Shown: positions 38,124-47,627, counted from the first letter of the stretch. The stretch is 64,000 bases of DNA from Microbacterium sp. AZCO (GCF_039614715.1 NZ_CP154857.1:1240001-1304000); one strand, 5' to 3'. Notes: generated by a model not told the origin, from the letters alone. Numbers and translations are program-made.

Positions 38124-39452
38124 ATGGCCCTTCGACGCATCCCCGGGAAGTCGCAGTCGTACCACCTCATCGCCTACGACGGAAAGGGCCGCGAACAGCG
38201 CGACGACGACGGGTCGGTCGCGAGCGACCTCGCGCTCGAGGCCGTTCGCGCGCCCGGCGTGACCGACGTCTTCGTGCTCAGTCACGGCTGGCAGGGCGAC
38301 TACGTCGACGCGATCAGCCAATACGACCGGTGGGTCGGCGCCGGCGATCCCGATCAGGCCGGCGACGGCATCCATCCCCTCGTCATCGGTCTGCACTGGC
38401 CGAGCAAGGCCTGGAGCGACCGGGAGCTCACCGGCGGACCGTCGGGCCTGCTGGGCGACGAGCCGGAGCAGGATGCCGTGACGGTGGATGCAGCCGTCGC
38501 CGAGTTCGCGGACCGCCTCGGGGACGACCCGCAGACTCGCGACGCGCTGCACACGGTGCTCTCGTATGCGGCGTCCATCCCGTCGGATCAGGATGCCACC
38601 GAGGCCGACGCCCTCCCGGGCGACGTCGCCGACGCGTATCAGGTGTTGCTCGCGCGGCTCGGCGCGACGGGTGACGACGGCGGTCTGCTCGGCGGCGGCT
38701 GGGATCCGGACGCCGTCTTCGCCGAGGGGCTTCAGGTCGAGGCGGACGACGGGCTGCTGGGCGACGGCTTCTTCGCCAGACTCCGCGAGGCCGTGCTGCG
38801 GCCGTTGCGGCAGCTGACGTTCTGGAGCGGCAAGAATCACGCCCGCGAGTTCGGCGAGGGCGCCGCAGCGACGCTCGTGAGACGGATTCAGGATGCTGCG
38901 CCCGTGCGCGTGCACCTGATGGGGCACAGCTTCGGCACGATCGTGATGTCCGGGGCCGTGCGCGGCGCGCATGCCACTCCTCCCCCGCGTCCCATCGACT
39001 CGCTCTTCCTCGTGCAGGGGGCGGTGTCGCTGTGGGCGTACGCCGAGTCGGTGCCGCCGGACATCGGCGGCGGACGCGGCTACTTCGCCGATGTCGTGCG
39101 CCCCGAGTTCGTGTCGGGGCCGATCGTCGTGACGCGGTCGAAGTGGGACTACGCCGTGGGCAGGTTCTATCCCCTCGCTGTGCGGGTCGCGGGCCAGTAC
39201 CTGCTGGGCGACGAGCCCCCGAAGTTCGGCGGCATCGGCACGTTCGGCGCTGAGGCGGTGCCGGGCGCCGTCGAGCTCCCCGCCCTGCGGGCGGGTGCCT
39301 TCGAGGACCCGGGCCTCGAGGCGGGGACGCTCTACAACCTCGACGCGAGCGCGGTCATCGCGAAGCTCGACGGCGCGTCGGGTGCGCACAACGACATCGG
39401 GCATCCCGAGCTGACCTGGCTCGCCTGGCACGCGGCCCGGGCCGGGCGCTGA
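38124..39452 (+). CDS. Alpha/beta hydrolase partner of the CHAT protease
   Basis: A 442-residue serine hydrolase of the lipase/esterase fold. The nucleophile elbow is GHSFG with Ser269, the oxyanion loop is probably LSHGWQGD near 53-60, and a late His in NDIGHPEL can complete the triad. A long insertion before the elbow (about 100-220) carries SGLLGDEPE (107-115), DDGGLLGGGWDPD (184-196) and DDGLLGDG (208-215), which echo the DDGLLGGG repeats of the CHAT protein. GGAAGGA precedes the ATG, 16 bp after the CHAT stop codon, so the two form an operon. No signal peptide; substrate unknown. A membrane-lipid target would fit an effector role but is inference. Confidence 0.75.
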   Translation: MALRRIPGKSQSYHLIAYDGKGREQRDDDGSVASDLALEAVRAPGVTDVFVLSHGWQGDYVDAISQYDRWVGAGDPDQAGDGIHPLVIGLHWPSKAWSDRELTGGPSGLLGDEPEQDAVTVDAAVAEFADRLGDDPQTRDALHTVLSYAASIPSDQDATEADALPGDVADAYQVLLARLGATGDDGGLLGGGWDPDAVFAEGLQVEADDGLLGDGFFARLREAVLRPLRQLTFWSGKNHAREFGEGAAATLVRRIQDAAPVRVHLMGHSFGTIVMSGAVRGAHATPPPRPIDSLFLVQGAVSLWAYAESVPPDIGGGRGYFADVVRPEFVSGPIVVTRSKWDYAVGRFYPLAVRVAGQYLLGDEPPKFGGIGTFGAEAVPGAVELPALRAGAFEDPGLEAGTLYNLDASAVIAKLDGASGAHNDIGHPELTWLAWHAARAGR

Positions 39453-39456
39453 CCGC

Positions 39457-39493
39457 GGCGGGGATCAGCTCGCCGAACGGCATCCTCCCCGCC
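39457..39493. terminator. Hairpin between convergent hydrolase and Ig-like genes
   Basis: GGCGGGGA (39457-39464) pairs with TCCCCGCC (39486-39493) across a 21-base loop, in the 48-bp gap between the two stop codons. No U-tract on either side. Confidence 0.4.
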
Positions 39494-39500
39494 GGCCGGC

Positions 39501-41360
39501 TCACGGGGCGGGTGCGATCGGCGGGCCGTCGGCGCTGTCCGAGACCCCGGGCACGTATCCGAGCCGGAGGCCGAAGGTCTTCACGTCGATCCGTGCGCCC
39601 TCATCGGCCGCTACCACGGTGTACCGGCGAGACACCGCCCCGGGTATCGCGACCCCGTCGCGGCGCCACTCGTAGATGACGCTGCCGGGCTCGGGCGACC
39701 AGCCCTCGGTATGCGCGGTCAGCACGCCGCCGACGCTGCGCACACCCGACACCGTGGGCGCGGGAACGACGGCGAAGGTTGCCAGACCGACGCGGGCCGT
39801 CGGCGCGGAGGTGCGCTTCTCGACCGGTGTCGCATCGACCGTCGTCACGCGGAAGGAGATGCGCGCGCCGAGATCGGCGACGCCGACGCGGTAGGTCGCA
39901 CCGACTGCGCCGCTGATGGGCTGTCCGTCCCGCAGCCAGCGGTAGTTCAGTCGTCCGCCCGGCGAGAAGCGTCCGGGGTCGCCCGTGAGCACGGCATCCA
40001 CGACGGGAGTGCCCGTGATGCGGGGGTCGCCGGTCACGACGGTCTCCGTGGGCGGGCCGGTCCGCGTGAGCGGCACGTAGCCGTCCTTCGATCCGGTCAC
40101 CTGTGCAGCGAGCCGATATCCCACGTCCGCGGCCTGCACTAGGTAGGTGACGGACGTCGCATCGGGGATCGGCGTCGATCCCCGCAGCCACTGGTAGCTC
40201 AGCTGAACAGGTGCAGGGCCCCACACCCCTGGCTCTACGGTGAGGTACGCGCCGACAACGGCCTCGCCCGAATAGCCGATCGGCGTGGACAGCGTCACGT
40301 ACTTCAGCTGCGGCTCTTCAGCGGATCCGCACACCGGGTCGTCGATCGTCCGGAGGTTGTCGAGCAGCACGACGGAGTCGGCGGCCTCGTCGCCGATGTC
40401 CTGGATCGACACGACCACATCGGTCGAACCGGCGCCCAGCGGGATCAGGGCAGTCAGCTTCGGAGACCACCGGTCGATGCCGTTCCCCGGAATGGGGGCG
40501 AGGTCTTGACTGTCGGCATTCAGCTGCTGGCCATGGGAGTCGAAGGCCCGGTTATGAGGAGCGATGACGTGCTCGTGGTCATCCGCGATCGACAGCTGCG
40601 ACGTCGGCGACTCGATCGTGAGCACGTCCTTCGTATAGGTGCCGGCCTTCTCCTCGGTGGCGAAGGCGTAGTCGAGCGCGAGGCACGTCGAGGCTCCCGG
40701 CGGGTCGAACGAGACGGTGATCGTGCTCATATCCCAGCCTCCGACGCCCTGAGGGGCCGTCTCGAGGCCCGTCGAGATCGCCCCTCCCGTTCCCGGCGGG
40801 AGGGTGCGCAGCGCGTCTCCGGCGCGTCCGGTCGACAGTACGACGTAGCTCGAGCCGGCCGTCGGGAACCCGTCGATCAGGGCGCTTCCGACGGTCACGG
40901 CCTCGGGGGCGAACCGGCCGGTGATGGTCGTCGTGGCGTCGGCGTCCATCGCCTCGAGCAGACCGTCGAAGGAGATCACCTGGAAATACCGGCTGTTCGC
41001 GGTGTAGTCGGGATACCCCGCCTTGTGCGCCGTCACGGCAACCCGGTAGATCGCGTCGTCGCTGGGGCTCGCATCCACGGGCAGTGTGTACGTCTGGCTC
41101 GTGGCACCGCTGATCGGTCCGGGTCGCTCCCATTGGTAGGTGAGCGAGTCCGGCGTCGGCACCCACGAGCCCGGGTCTGCCGTCATCGTCGATCCCGCGG
41201 TCGGGGTGCCCGCGACAGTCGGTTGTCCGACCGTCTGCCAGAAGACTGCCGCAGTGTCGTCCGTGCTCTTGACTGCGGCGCCCGCCGGAGCAGCGGATGC
41301 CAGGGCGAGTGCGAGGACGACCGCGGAGACCAGAAAGCTGAAGACACGACCGAGGAACAT
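39501..41360 (-). CDS. Secreted multi-domain Ig-like protein with choice-of-anchor L-like domain
   Basis: A 619-residue exported protein. Residues 1-29 are a signal peptide ending at AGAA. One Ig-like unit follows (about 45-128). A domain at about 140-330 contains LDYAFATEEKAG and VSIQDIGDEAADSVVLLDNL, like choice-of-anchor L domains. Three further Ig-like units end the protein (about 343-430, 438-525, 533-619), each with the pattern GxW-P-YQWLR-G-IP-A-YxV-DxG. There is no LPXTG or terminal membrane helix, so it is probably released or held non-covalently. AAGGAG supports the ATG. It is convergent with the CHAT unit; the 171 bp upstream towards era hold no gene. Confidence 0.8.
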   Translation of the reverse strand: MFLGRVFSFLVSAVVLALALASAAPAGAAVKSTDDTAAVFWQTVGQPTVAGTPTAGSTMTADPGSWVPTPDSLTYQWERPGPISGATSQTYTLPVDASPSDDAIYRVAVTAHKAGYPDYTANSRYFQVISFDGLLEAMDADATTTITGRFAPEAVTVGSALIDGFPTAGSSYVVLSTGRAGDALRTLPPGTGGAISTGLETAPQGVGGWDMSTITVSFDPPGASTCLALDYAFATEEKAGTYTKDVLTIESPTSQLSIADDHEHVIAPHNRAFDSHGQQLNADSQDLAPIPGNGIDRWSPKLTALIPLGAGSTDVVVSIQDIGDEAADSVVLLDNLRTIDDPVCGSAEEPQLKYVTLSTPIGYSGEAVVGAYLTVEPGVWGPAPVQLSYQWLRGSTPIPDATSVTYLVQAADVGYRLAAQVTGSKDGYVPLTRTGPPTETVVTGDPRITGTPVVDAVLTGDPGRFSPGGRLNYRWLRDGQPISGAVGATYRVGVADLGARISFRVTTVDATPVEKRTSAPTARVGLATFAVVPAPTVSGVRSVGGVLTAHTEGWSPEPGSVIYEWRRDGVAIPGAVSRRYTVVAADEGARIDVKTFGLRLGYVPGVSDSADGPPIAPAP

Positions 41361-41531
41361 GGTGGCTCCTTGACGAGCGCGGCTGCGATCTCGCAACCGC
41401 GACCCACGGTAGCGGAGTCGAGCGTTCGAGGCACCCGATCCGGCGCCTCCTATAACGTGGCGCCGGCGTCGGGAAGCGAGGCCCTGCCCTCGTCGACGGC
41501 TGCCGTCACGAGGCCCGGTCTCGAAGCAAGG

Positions 41532-42428
41532 TCAGAAGCCGAGGCGGCCGAGCTGCTTCGGGTCGCGCTGCCACTCCTTCGCCACACGCACGTGCAGCTT
41601 CAGGAAGACCTTCGTGCCGATCAGGGGCTCGATCTGCTCGCGCGCGCGGGCGCCGACATCGCGCAGGCGTGATCCCTTGCGCCCGATGATGATCGCCTTC
41701 TGGCTGTCGCGTTCGACGACGATGTTCGCGTAGACGTCGGTGAGCGAACCGGTCTCGCGCTCCTCGATGTCTTCGATCGTCACAGCGATCGAGTGCGGCA
41801 GCTCGTCGCGCACGCCGTCGAGGGCCGACTCCCGGATGATCTCGGCGATGCGGTCCTCGAGCGACTCGTCGGTGACGACGCCTTCGGGATACAGCGCAGG
41901 TCCGGTCGGCATGAGCGCGAGGAGCTCGTCGGTGAGCACGTCGAGCTGCTCGGCCGTGAGCGCCGACAGCGGGATGACGGCGGCCCAGTCCTCGCGCAGG
42001 CTGTCGACCTCGACGAGGCGCTCCGTGATCTGGTCGCGGGCCGCGGCATCCGTCTTCGTCACGATCGCGACCTTCTTGGCGCGCGGATAGCCGGAGAGCG
42101 ACTCGGCGATGCGGCGATCGCCGGGACCGACCTTCTCGGTCGCCGGCACGCAGAATCCGATGACGTCGACATCGCCCAGCACCTGCTCGACGAGGTCGTT
42201 GAGGCGCTGACCGAGCAGTGTCCGGGGCTTGTGGAGACCGGGGGTGTCGACGATGACGAGCTGGCCGGCGGGGCGATTCAGGATGCCGCGGATCGCGCGC
42301 CGGGTCGTCTGCGGCTTGTCGCTCGTGATGGCGACCTTCTCGCCGACGAGCGCGTTCGTGAGCGTCGACTTGCCGACGTTGGGGCGCCCCACGAATGTGA
42401 CGAAGCCGGAGCGGTGTTCCTCAGCCAT
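41532..42428 (-). CDS. era: GTPase Era
   Basis: Ribosome-assembly GTPase that binds the 3' end of 16S rRNA. The 298 residues have the P-loop GRPNVGKST (14-22), the DTPGLHKPR switch, TKTD as the base-recognition motif, and the C-terminal KH domain with AIIIGRKGSRLRDVG. It is the last gene of the chain lepA...era and overlaps the preceding CBS protein by 8 bp. Together with ybeY and the phoH family it forms a conserved ribosome-maturation cluster. Confidence 0.96.
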   Translation of the reverse strand: MAEEHRSGFVTFVGRPNVGKSTLTNALVGEKVAITSDKPQTTRRAIRGILNRPAGQLVIVDTPGLHKPRTLLGQRLNDLVEQVLGDVDVIGFCVPATEKVGPGDRRIAESLSGYPRAKKVAIVTKTDAAARDQITERLVEVDSLREDWAAVIPLSALTAEQLDVLTDELLALMPTGPALYPEGVVTDESLEDRIAEIIRESALDGVRDELPHSIAVTIEDIEERETGSLTDVYANIVVERDSQKAIIIGRKGSRLRDVGARAREQIEPLIGTKVFLKLHVRVAKEWQRDPKQLGRLGF

Positions 42429-43818
42429 TGCGTTCCTTCTTGGTCTTCGTCTTCGTCTCACCCGTCGTCGGGGGGACGATCCTGATCGGCTCGGTGCGCG
42501 GCCTCGAGAGGTTGACCTCCGCTGTCCGGGGGCGACCTCCGAACGCCTCATCCGCCGACTCCAGCGTCTCGGAGCGCTCGACGAACACACTGGCGAGCCC
42601 GCGTCCGCGTCCGCGCGAGGCGCCGCCGGTCATGACGAGACCCGCGTACTCCGCCGTCGCACCCGGCTGGGGCACTCGTCCGAGCGCCTTGCCGAGCAGG
42701 CCCCCGATCGAGTCCACGTCCTCGTCGTCGAGCTCGATCCCGAAGAGGTCGCCCACTTCGTCGAGCCCGAGCCGCGCACTGACCCGGAAGCGGCCGGGCT
42801 CGAGCTCGACCGCCTCCTCGGCGCGCGGGTCGTACTCGTCGGCGATCTCGCCCACGAGCTCCTCGATGAGATCCTCGAGCGTCACGAGCCCCGAGATGCC
42901 GCCGTACTCGTCGACCACGAGGCACACGTGAACGGCATCCCGCTTCATCTGCTGCAGCAGCGTCTCGGCCTTCATCGACTCGGGCACGAAGACGGCGCGG
43001 CGCGTGATGCGGTTGATCGGGGCATCCCGCCATCCGGTTTCGTCGCGGAACCCGAACTGGACGAGGTCCTTGAGGTACAGCATCCCGACCACGTCGTCGG
43101 CGTCGTCGTCGACGACCGGGATGCGCGAGACCCCCTTGTCGAGGAAGATCGCCATCGCGGCGCGCGTCGTGGCCGCGGCATCCACCGTCACCATGTCGGT
43201 GCGCGGCACCATGACCTCGCGCACGATCGTGTCGGTGAATTCGAACACCGAGTGGATGAGCTCGCGGTCGTCCTCCTCGATGAGGTCCTGCGACGCCGCC
43301 TCGTCGACCATGTCGAGGAGCTGCTCCTCGCTGGCGAACGACGCGCCGCGCGCGACGCCGGGTGTCACGCGTGCGCCGAGGGCCACGAGCCCGTGCGCGA
43401 GCGGGCCGAGGATGAGCCGGACGCCGCGGATGATGGGCGCCGTCCCCGCGAGGAGGCGCTTGGCGTGCTGCCGGCCCCACGTCCGCGGGCTCGCGCCGAC
43501 GATGACGAACGAGATGCCGGTCATGATGACGGCGGCGGCGAGCATAGCCCACCAGATGCTGTCGAACAGCAGCGTGAAGGCGACCGTGACGAGCACCGCG
43601 GCCGTCGTCTCCGCGAGGACCCGGATGAAGACGACGGCGTTCGAATGCACTTCGGGGTCGTCCGAGATCTTGCGCAGCGCCTGGGCGTTGCGGCCCCCGA
43701 GGGCGAGTTCGTAGAGACCCTGCCGCGACGTCACGGCGAGTGCCGCATCGATCGCGGCCATGAGACCGCCGAACACGACGAGCAGGACGGCGGCGACGAG
43801 CAGCAGAGCCGGCGTCAT
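42421..43818 (-). CDS. Hemolysin-like CNNM/CBS/CorC_HlyC membrane protein
   Basis: A 465-residue protein. The N-terminal CNNM (DUF21) membrane domain has four helices, followed by a pair of CBS domains (REVMVPRTDMVTVDA and CLVVDEYGGISGLVTLEDL). A CorC_HlyC domain comes next, and the tail is basic and Lys/Thr-rich (TKTKTKKERNG). Relatives transport or sense Mg2+/Co2+; the hemolysin name is historical. Its ATG overlaps the ybeY stop codon and its end overlaps era, so it is firmly within the operon. Confidence 0.92.
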   Translation of the reverse strand: MTPALLLVAAVLLVVFGGLMAAIDAALAVTSRQGLYELALGGRNAQALRKISDDPEVHSNAVVFIRVLAETTAAVLVTVAFTLLFDSIWWAMLAAAVIMTGISFVIVGASPRTWGRQHAKRLLAGTAPIIRGVRLILGPLAHGLVALGARVTPGVARGASFASEEQLLDMVDEAASQDLIEEDDRELIHSVFEFTDTIVREVMVPRTDMVTVDAAATTRAAMAIFLDKGVSRIPVVDDDADDVVGMLYLKDLVQFGFRDETGWRDAPINRITRRAVFVPESMKAETLLQQMKRDAVHVCLVVDEYGGISGLVTLEDLIEELVGEIADEYDPRAEEAVELEPGRFRVSARLGLDEVGDLFGIELDDEDVDSIGGLLGKALGRVPQPGATAEYAGLVMTGGASRGRGRGLASVFVERSETLESADEAFGGRPRTAEVNLSRPRTEPIRIVPPTTGETKTKTKKERNG

Positions 43819-44285
43819 GCGCGGCTTCGTCGGCGTTCGGAGTGCTGGAACCCCACGATGAGGTCCTTCTGCAGCCCGAACATCTCGCGCTCCTCCTCGG
43901 GCTCGGCGTGATCGAAGCCGAGGAGGTGGAGGAGGCCATGCGTCGTGAGCATGATGAGCTCGTCCTGCGTCGAGTGCTTCGCCGTGACCGCCTGCGTCTC
44001 GGCGACCTGCGGGCACAGCACGATGTCGCCGAGGAGTCCGGGCGGGGTCGGCATGTCCTCGGTGCCGGGGCGCAGCTCGTCCATGGGGAAGCTGAGGACG
44101 TCGGTGGGTCCGGGCTCGTCCATCCACTGCACGTGCAGCGCCTCCATCGCGCCCTCGTCGACGAGGACGATCGCGACGTCGGCGTCGGGGCTCACGTGAA
44201 GCTCCGCGAGGTTGTACTCCATGAGCCGCAGGAGCACCGTCTCGTCGACGGGGACGCCCGACTCGTTGTTGATCTCGATCGTCAT
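43815..44285 (-). CDS. ybeY: Endoribonuclease YbeY (rRNA maturation factor)
   Basis: A 156-residue metalloprotein that processes the 3' end of 16S rRNA and acts in ribosome quality control. The zinc-binding motif HGLLHLLGFDH gives His116, His120 and His126. The start ATG overlaps the phoH stop codon by four bases (ATGA), and the end overlaps the CBS gene start in the same way. Confidence 0.95.
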   Translation of the reverse strand: MTIEINNESGVPVDETVLLRLMEYNLAELHVSPDADVAIVLVDEGAMEALHVQWMDEPGPTDVLSFPMDELRPGTEDMPTPPGLLGDIVLCPQVAETQAVTAKHSTQDELIMLTTHGLLHLLGFDHAEPEEEREMFGLQKDLIVGFQHSERRRSRA

Positions 44286-45361
44286 GAGCGGCCTCGCTTC
44301 GGAAGGTGGTCACGCGGACCTGAGGTGCGCGTGGCCGAGCGCCGCTCGGCCCGGTTGGCGAACTCGGATGCCTCGTCCCGCTCTCGGCGGGCTGCCAGCC
44401 TGCGCTCGTCGAACTCGCTGTACGCATCGACGATGCGTCCGACGAGCGTGTGGCGCACGACGTCGTCGCTCGTGAGGTAGGAGAAGTGGATGTCGTCGAT
44501 GTTGCCGAGCACGCGGGTGACGAGTCGCAGACCGGACGCGCCCTGCGGGAGGTCGATCTGCGTGATGTCGCCGGTGACGACCATGCGCGTGCCGAAGCCG
44601 AGACGCGTGAGGAACATCTTCATCTGCTCGGGCGTCGTGTTCTGCGCCTCGTCGAGGACGACGAACGAGTCGTTGAGCGTGCGACCGCGCATGTAGGCGA
44701 GCGGGGCGACCTCGATCGTGCCCGTCGCCATGAGCTTGGGCACGAGCTCGGGGTCCATCATCTCGTTGAGCGCGTCGTAGAGCGGCCGCAGGTAGGGGTC
44801 GATCTTGTCCGTCAGGGTGCCCGGGAGGAACCCGAGCCGCTCCCCCGCCTCGACGGCCGGGCGGGTCAGGATGATGCGGCTGACCTCCTTGCGCTGCAGC
44901 GCCTGCACGGCCTTCGCCATGGCGAGGTAGGTCTTTCCGGTGCCGGCGGGGCCGATGCCGAAGACGATCGTGTTCTCCTCGATCGCGTCGACGTAGGCCT
45001 TCTGCCCCAGGGTCTTGGGGCGGATGATCTTGCCGCGCGACGACAGGATCGCCTCGCCGAGCACCTCGGACGGGCGAGGGCCGCCCTCCGTCCTCAGGAT
45101 GCGGCTCGACGACGAGACGTCGGCGGGCCCGAGGTCCTGGCCAGCCTTCGTCATGGCCAGAAGCTCATCGACGAGCGACTTCGCGGCGGCGACGGCCGCG
45201 GCATCCCCCGTCAGCGTGATCTCGTTGCCGCGCACGTGCACGTCGACTCCGGGGTGCTCTCGTTCGACCACGCGCAGCAGCCGATCCTGCGGGCCGAGGA
45301 GCTGCACCATGGCAACCCCGTCGGCGTAGACGCGTTCGACCGAGGGCGTATCGTCAGGCAC
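44282..45361 (-). CDS. phoH: PhoH-family ATPase/RNA helicase-like protein
   Basis: A 359-residue ATPase. The Walker A GPAGTGKT is at 137-144 and the Walker B region is FVVLDEAQNTTPEQM; an N-terminal KH-like stretch (RGNEITLTGD) precedes them. PhoH proteins sit beside ybeY in most bacteria and are linked to RNA turnover and rRNA maturation. The GTG at 45359-45361 overlaps the HIT gene end by 8 bp. An internal ATG at 45310 (MVQLLGPQ) is the alternative start. Confidence 0.9.
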   Translation of the reverse strand: MPDDTPSVERVYADGVAMVQLLGPQDRLLRVVEREHPGVDVHVRGNEITLTGDAAAVAAAKSLVDELLAMTKAGQDLGPADVSSSSRILRTEGGPRPSEVLGEAILSSRGKIIRPKTLGQKAYVDAIEENTIVFGIGPAGTGKTYLAMAKAVQALQRKEVSRIILTRPAVEAGERLGFLPGTLTDKIDPYLRPLYDALNEMMDPELVPKLMATGTIEVAPLAYMRGRTLNDSFVVLDEAQNTTPEQMKMFLTRLGFGTRMVVTGDITQIDLPQGASGLRLVTRVLGNIDDIHFSYLTSDDVVRHTLVGRIVDAYSEFDERRLAARRERDEASEFANRAERRSATRTSGPRDHLPKRGRS

Positions 45362-45701
45362 CGAGTGTCTTCTCCTCCAGTCCTCCGGCGAGGACGTGCG
45401 CGTGCACATGGAACACCGTCTGTCCCGCGTGCGGGCCCGTGTTGAACACGAGCCGGAAATCGCCGTCGGAGTGCTCCGCGGCGAGGCTGTTGGCGAGGCC
45501 GACGAGCTCGGCCAGGAGGGCGGGATCGCCCGCGGCGAGCTCGACGACGTTGCGGAACTCCTGCGACTTGGGGATCACCAGCAGGTGCAGGGGCGCCTGC
45601 GGGTGGATGTCGCGGATGGCGAACGCGTTCTCGGTCTCGGCGATGATCTCGGAGGGGATCTCGCCCTCCAGGATGCGCGTGAAGATCGAGGGTTCGCTCA
45701 T
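45354..45701 (-). CDS. HIT-family nucleotide-binding hydrolase
   Basis: A 115-residue histidine-triad protein of the HINT branch. The triad is His98, His100 and His102 in FHVHAHVLAGG. Such proteins hydrolyse nucleoside phosphoramidates such as adenylyl-lysine. It lies 23 bp after rsmE and overlaps phoH by 8 bp. Confidence 0.93.
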   Translation of the reverse strand: MSEPSIFTRILEGEIPSEIIAETENAFAIRDIHPQAPLHLLVIPKSQEFRNVVELAAGDPALLAELVGLANSLAAEHSDGDFRLVFNTGPHAGQTVFHVHAHVLAGGLEEKTLGA

Positions 45702-45724
45702 GCCGTCAGTCTAATGGCGGCCTC

Positions 45725-46456
45725 TCACCAGCGGCCCAGGATCCCGCTCACGACGGAGATCGCGGCGGGACCGGCCGTCGAGGTGCGCAGCACCGTGTCG
45801 CCGAGGCGCACGAGGGTGGCCCCCGCCGCCTGGAGGCGGTCGAGCTCATCCCCGTCGAAGCCGCCCTCGGGTCCGACGACGAGGACGATGTCCCGATCGT
45901 CGCCCGGGTCGAAGCCGAGTGCCGTGAGGCGCTCGTCGGCCGTCGGCTCGAGGACGAGGACACGGGATGCCGCGGCCCGCCGCTCCAGCTCCGCCGTGGA
46001 TGCGAGGGGACCGACCTCGGGCAGCCACGCCCGGTGCGCCTGCTTCGCGGCCTCGCGGGCAATCGTCGCCCAGCGGGCGCGGCCCTTCTCGGCCTTCGCG
46101 TCCCAGCGCGAGACGCTGCGCGCCGACTGCCACGGGACGATCTCGTCGACGCCGAGCTCGGTCGCCGCCTGCACCGCGAGCTCGTCGCGGTCGCCCTTGG
46201 CGAGCGCCTGCACGAGCACCAGCCGCGGGGTCGGCGCCGCGATCTCGCGGCGGGCGATGATCCGCACGACGACCTCCGCCGGCTGCGCGCTCTCGACCTC
46301 GCCCGTGAGCCAGGCTCCCCTGCCGTCGCCGACGGTGACCTCCTCGCCGGGCCGCACCCGACGGACGACGGCCGCGTGCTTCGCCTCCGCGCCGGTCAGC
46401 GTGACGGCGTCGCCGCGCTGCGCACCGGCATCCTCGACGACGAAGTGGAGAGGCAT
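45725..46456 (-). CDS. rsmE: 16S rRNA (uracil1498-N3)-methyltransferase
   Basis: Methylates U1498 of 16S rRNA. The 243 residues contain the SPOUT/trefoil-knot AdoMet site VVGPEGGFDGDELDRL and LGDTVLRTSTAGPAAI. An N-terminal PUA-like domain binds RNA (LTGAEAKHAAVVRRV). It starts 4 bp after the dnaJ stop codon. Confidence 0.94.
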   Translation of the reverse strand: MPLHFVVEDAGAQRGDAVTLTGAEAKHAAVVRRVRPGEEVTVGDGRGAWLTGEVESAQPAEVVVRIIARREIAAPTPRLVLVQALAKGDRDELAVQAATELGVDEIVPWQSARSVSRWDAKAEKGRARWATIAREAAKQAHRAWLPEVGPLASTAELERRAAASRVLVLEPTADERLTALGFDPGDDRDIVLVVGPEGGFDGDELDRLQAAGATLVRLGDTVLRTSTAGPAAISVVSGILGRW

Positions 46457-46460
46457 CCGG

Positions 46461-47576
46461 TCAGCCGTTCCGGAAGCGGTCGCGCAGCTTCGAGAACAGT
46501 CCCTGGTGGAACTCGGCGAGCCGAGGGGACGGAGCCTTCGTGCGCCGCGCGAACTCCTCGATGAGCTGGCGCTCCTTGTGGTCGAGGCGCGTCGGGGTCA
46601 CGACGTGCACGCCGACCCGGAGGTCGCCGCGCTGCGTGCCGCGCAGCGGGGTGATGCCGCGGCCCTTGATCGTGAGCACGTCGCCGGCCTGCACCCCCGG
46701 CCGCACCTCGAGCTCGACGGGGCCGTCGAGGGACTCGATCGTGGTCGTCGTGCCGAGGATCGCGTCGGGCATCGACACCTCGAGCGTCGCGAGCAGGTCA
46801 TCTCCCTCGCGGCTGAAGACCTCGTGCGGCTGAACGGTCACCTCGATGTAGAGATCGCCGTTGGGGCCGCCGGCGGGGCCGACCTCGCCCGACCCGGGAA
46901 GCTGCAGGCGCAGACCCGTCTCGACACCCGCCGGGATGTCGATCGACACCGTGCGCCGCGCCCGGACGCGGCCCTGCCCCTGGCAGGTGGCGCAGGGGTA
47001 CGGGATGGTCGTGCCGTAGCCCTGGCAGACGTTGCAGGGCTGGCTCGTCACGACGTTGCCGAGGAGGCTCCGCACCTGGCGCTGCACGTTGCCCGTGCCG
47101 TGGCAGATGTCGCACGTGACGGGCGACGTGCCCGGCTGGCAGCACGACCCCTGGCACGTGTCGCACAGCACGGCGGTGTCGACGTCGAGGTCGCGGTGAG
47201 CGCCGAAGACGACGTCCTTCAGCTCGAGCGTGACGCGCACGAGGGCGTCCTGACCGCGCTCGCGCCGCGAGCGGGGACGACCCTGGCGGCCGCCTGCCGC
47301 GGCTCCGAAGAACGTCTCGAAGATGTCGCTGAAGCCGCCGAAGTTCGCCCCCGCGCCGCCGAACGGAGAGTCGCTGCCGCCCATGTCGTAGCGGGCACGC
47401 TGGTCGGGGTCGCTCAGCACGTCGTAGGCGTGCGTCACGAGCTTGAAGCGCTCGGACGCCTCCTCGCCGGGATTGACGTCCGGATGCAGCTCGCGCGCGA
47501 GCCTCCGGTACGCCTTCTTGATCTCGTCCGGTGTCGCGTCGCGCGAGACACCGAGGACCTCGTAGTGGTCAGCCAC
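46461..47576 (-). CDS. dnaJ: Chaperone DnaJ (DnaJ2 type)
   Basis: Co-chaperone that stimulates DnaK. The 371 residues have the J domain with [12 protein letters not shown], a Gly/Phe-rich link and four cysteine pairs for zinc. The first pair reads [12 protein letters not shown], where the usual last Gly of CxxCxGxG is Cys; the others are [16 protein letters not shown] and CATCQGQG. The GTG start has GGAAGG upstream. It follows hrcA by 51 bp, as in other actinobacteria, where this copy is separate from the dnaK-grpE-dnaJ1 operon. Confidence 0.95.
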   Translation of the reverse strand: MADHYEVLGVSRDATPDEIKKAYRRLARELHPDVNPGEEASERFKLVTHAYDVLSDPDQRARYDMGGSDSPFGGAGANFGGFSDIFETFFGAAAGGRQGRPRSRRERGQDALVRVTLELKDVVFGAHRDLDVDTAVLCDTCQGSCCQPGTSPVTCDICHGTGNVQRQVRSLLGNVVTSQPCNVCQGYGTTIPYPCATCQGQGRVRARRTVSIDIPAGVETGLRLQLPGSGEVGPAGGPNGDLYIEVTVQPHEVFSREGDDLLATLEVSMPDAILGTTTTIESLDGPVELEVRPGVQAGDVLTIKGRGITPLRGTQRGDLRVGVHVVTPTRLDHKERQLIEEFARRTKAPSPRLAEFHQGLFSKLRDRFRNG

Positions 47577-47627
47577 AATCGCCTTCCTGCCCGCGTCGTG
47601 CGCGGGATCGTCTGGTGGAGGACGCCG

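Noticed and set aside
39501..41360. DGLLE in the Ig-like protein as a further copy of the DDGLLGGG motif
   Set aside because: It shares only four residues and lacks the glycine run and the W-x-P part; likely coincidence.
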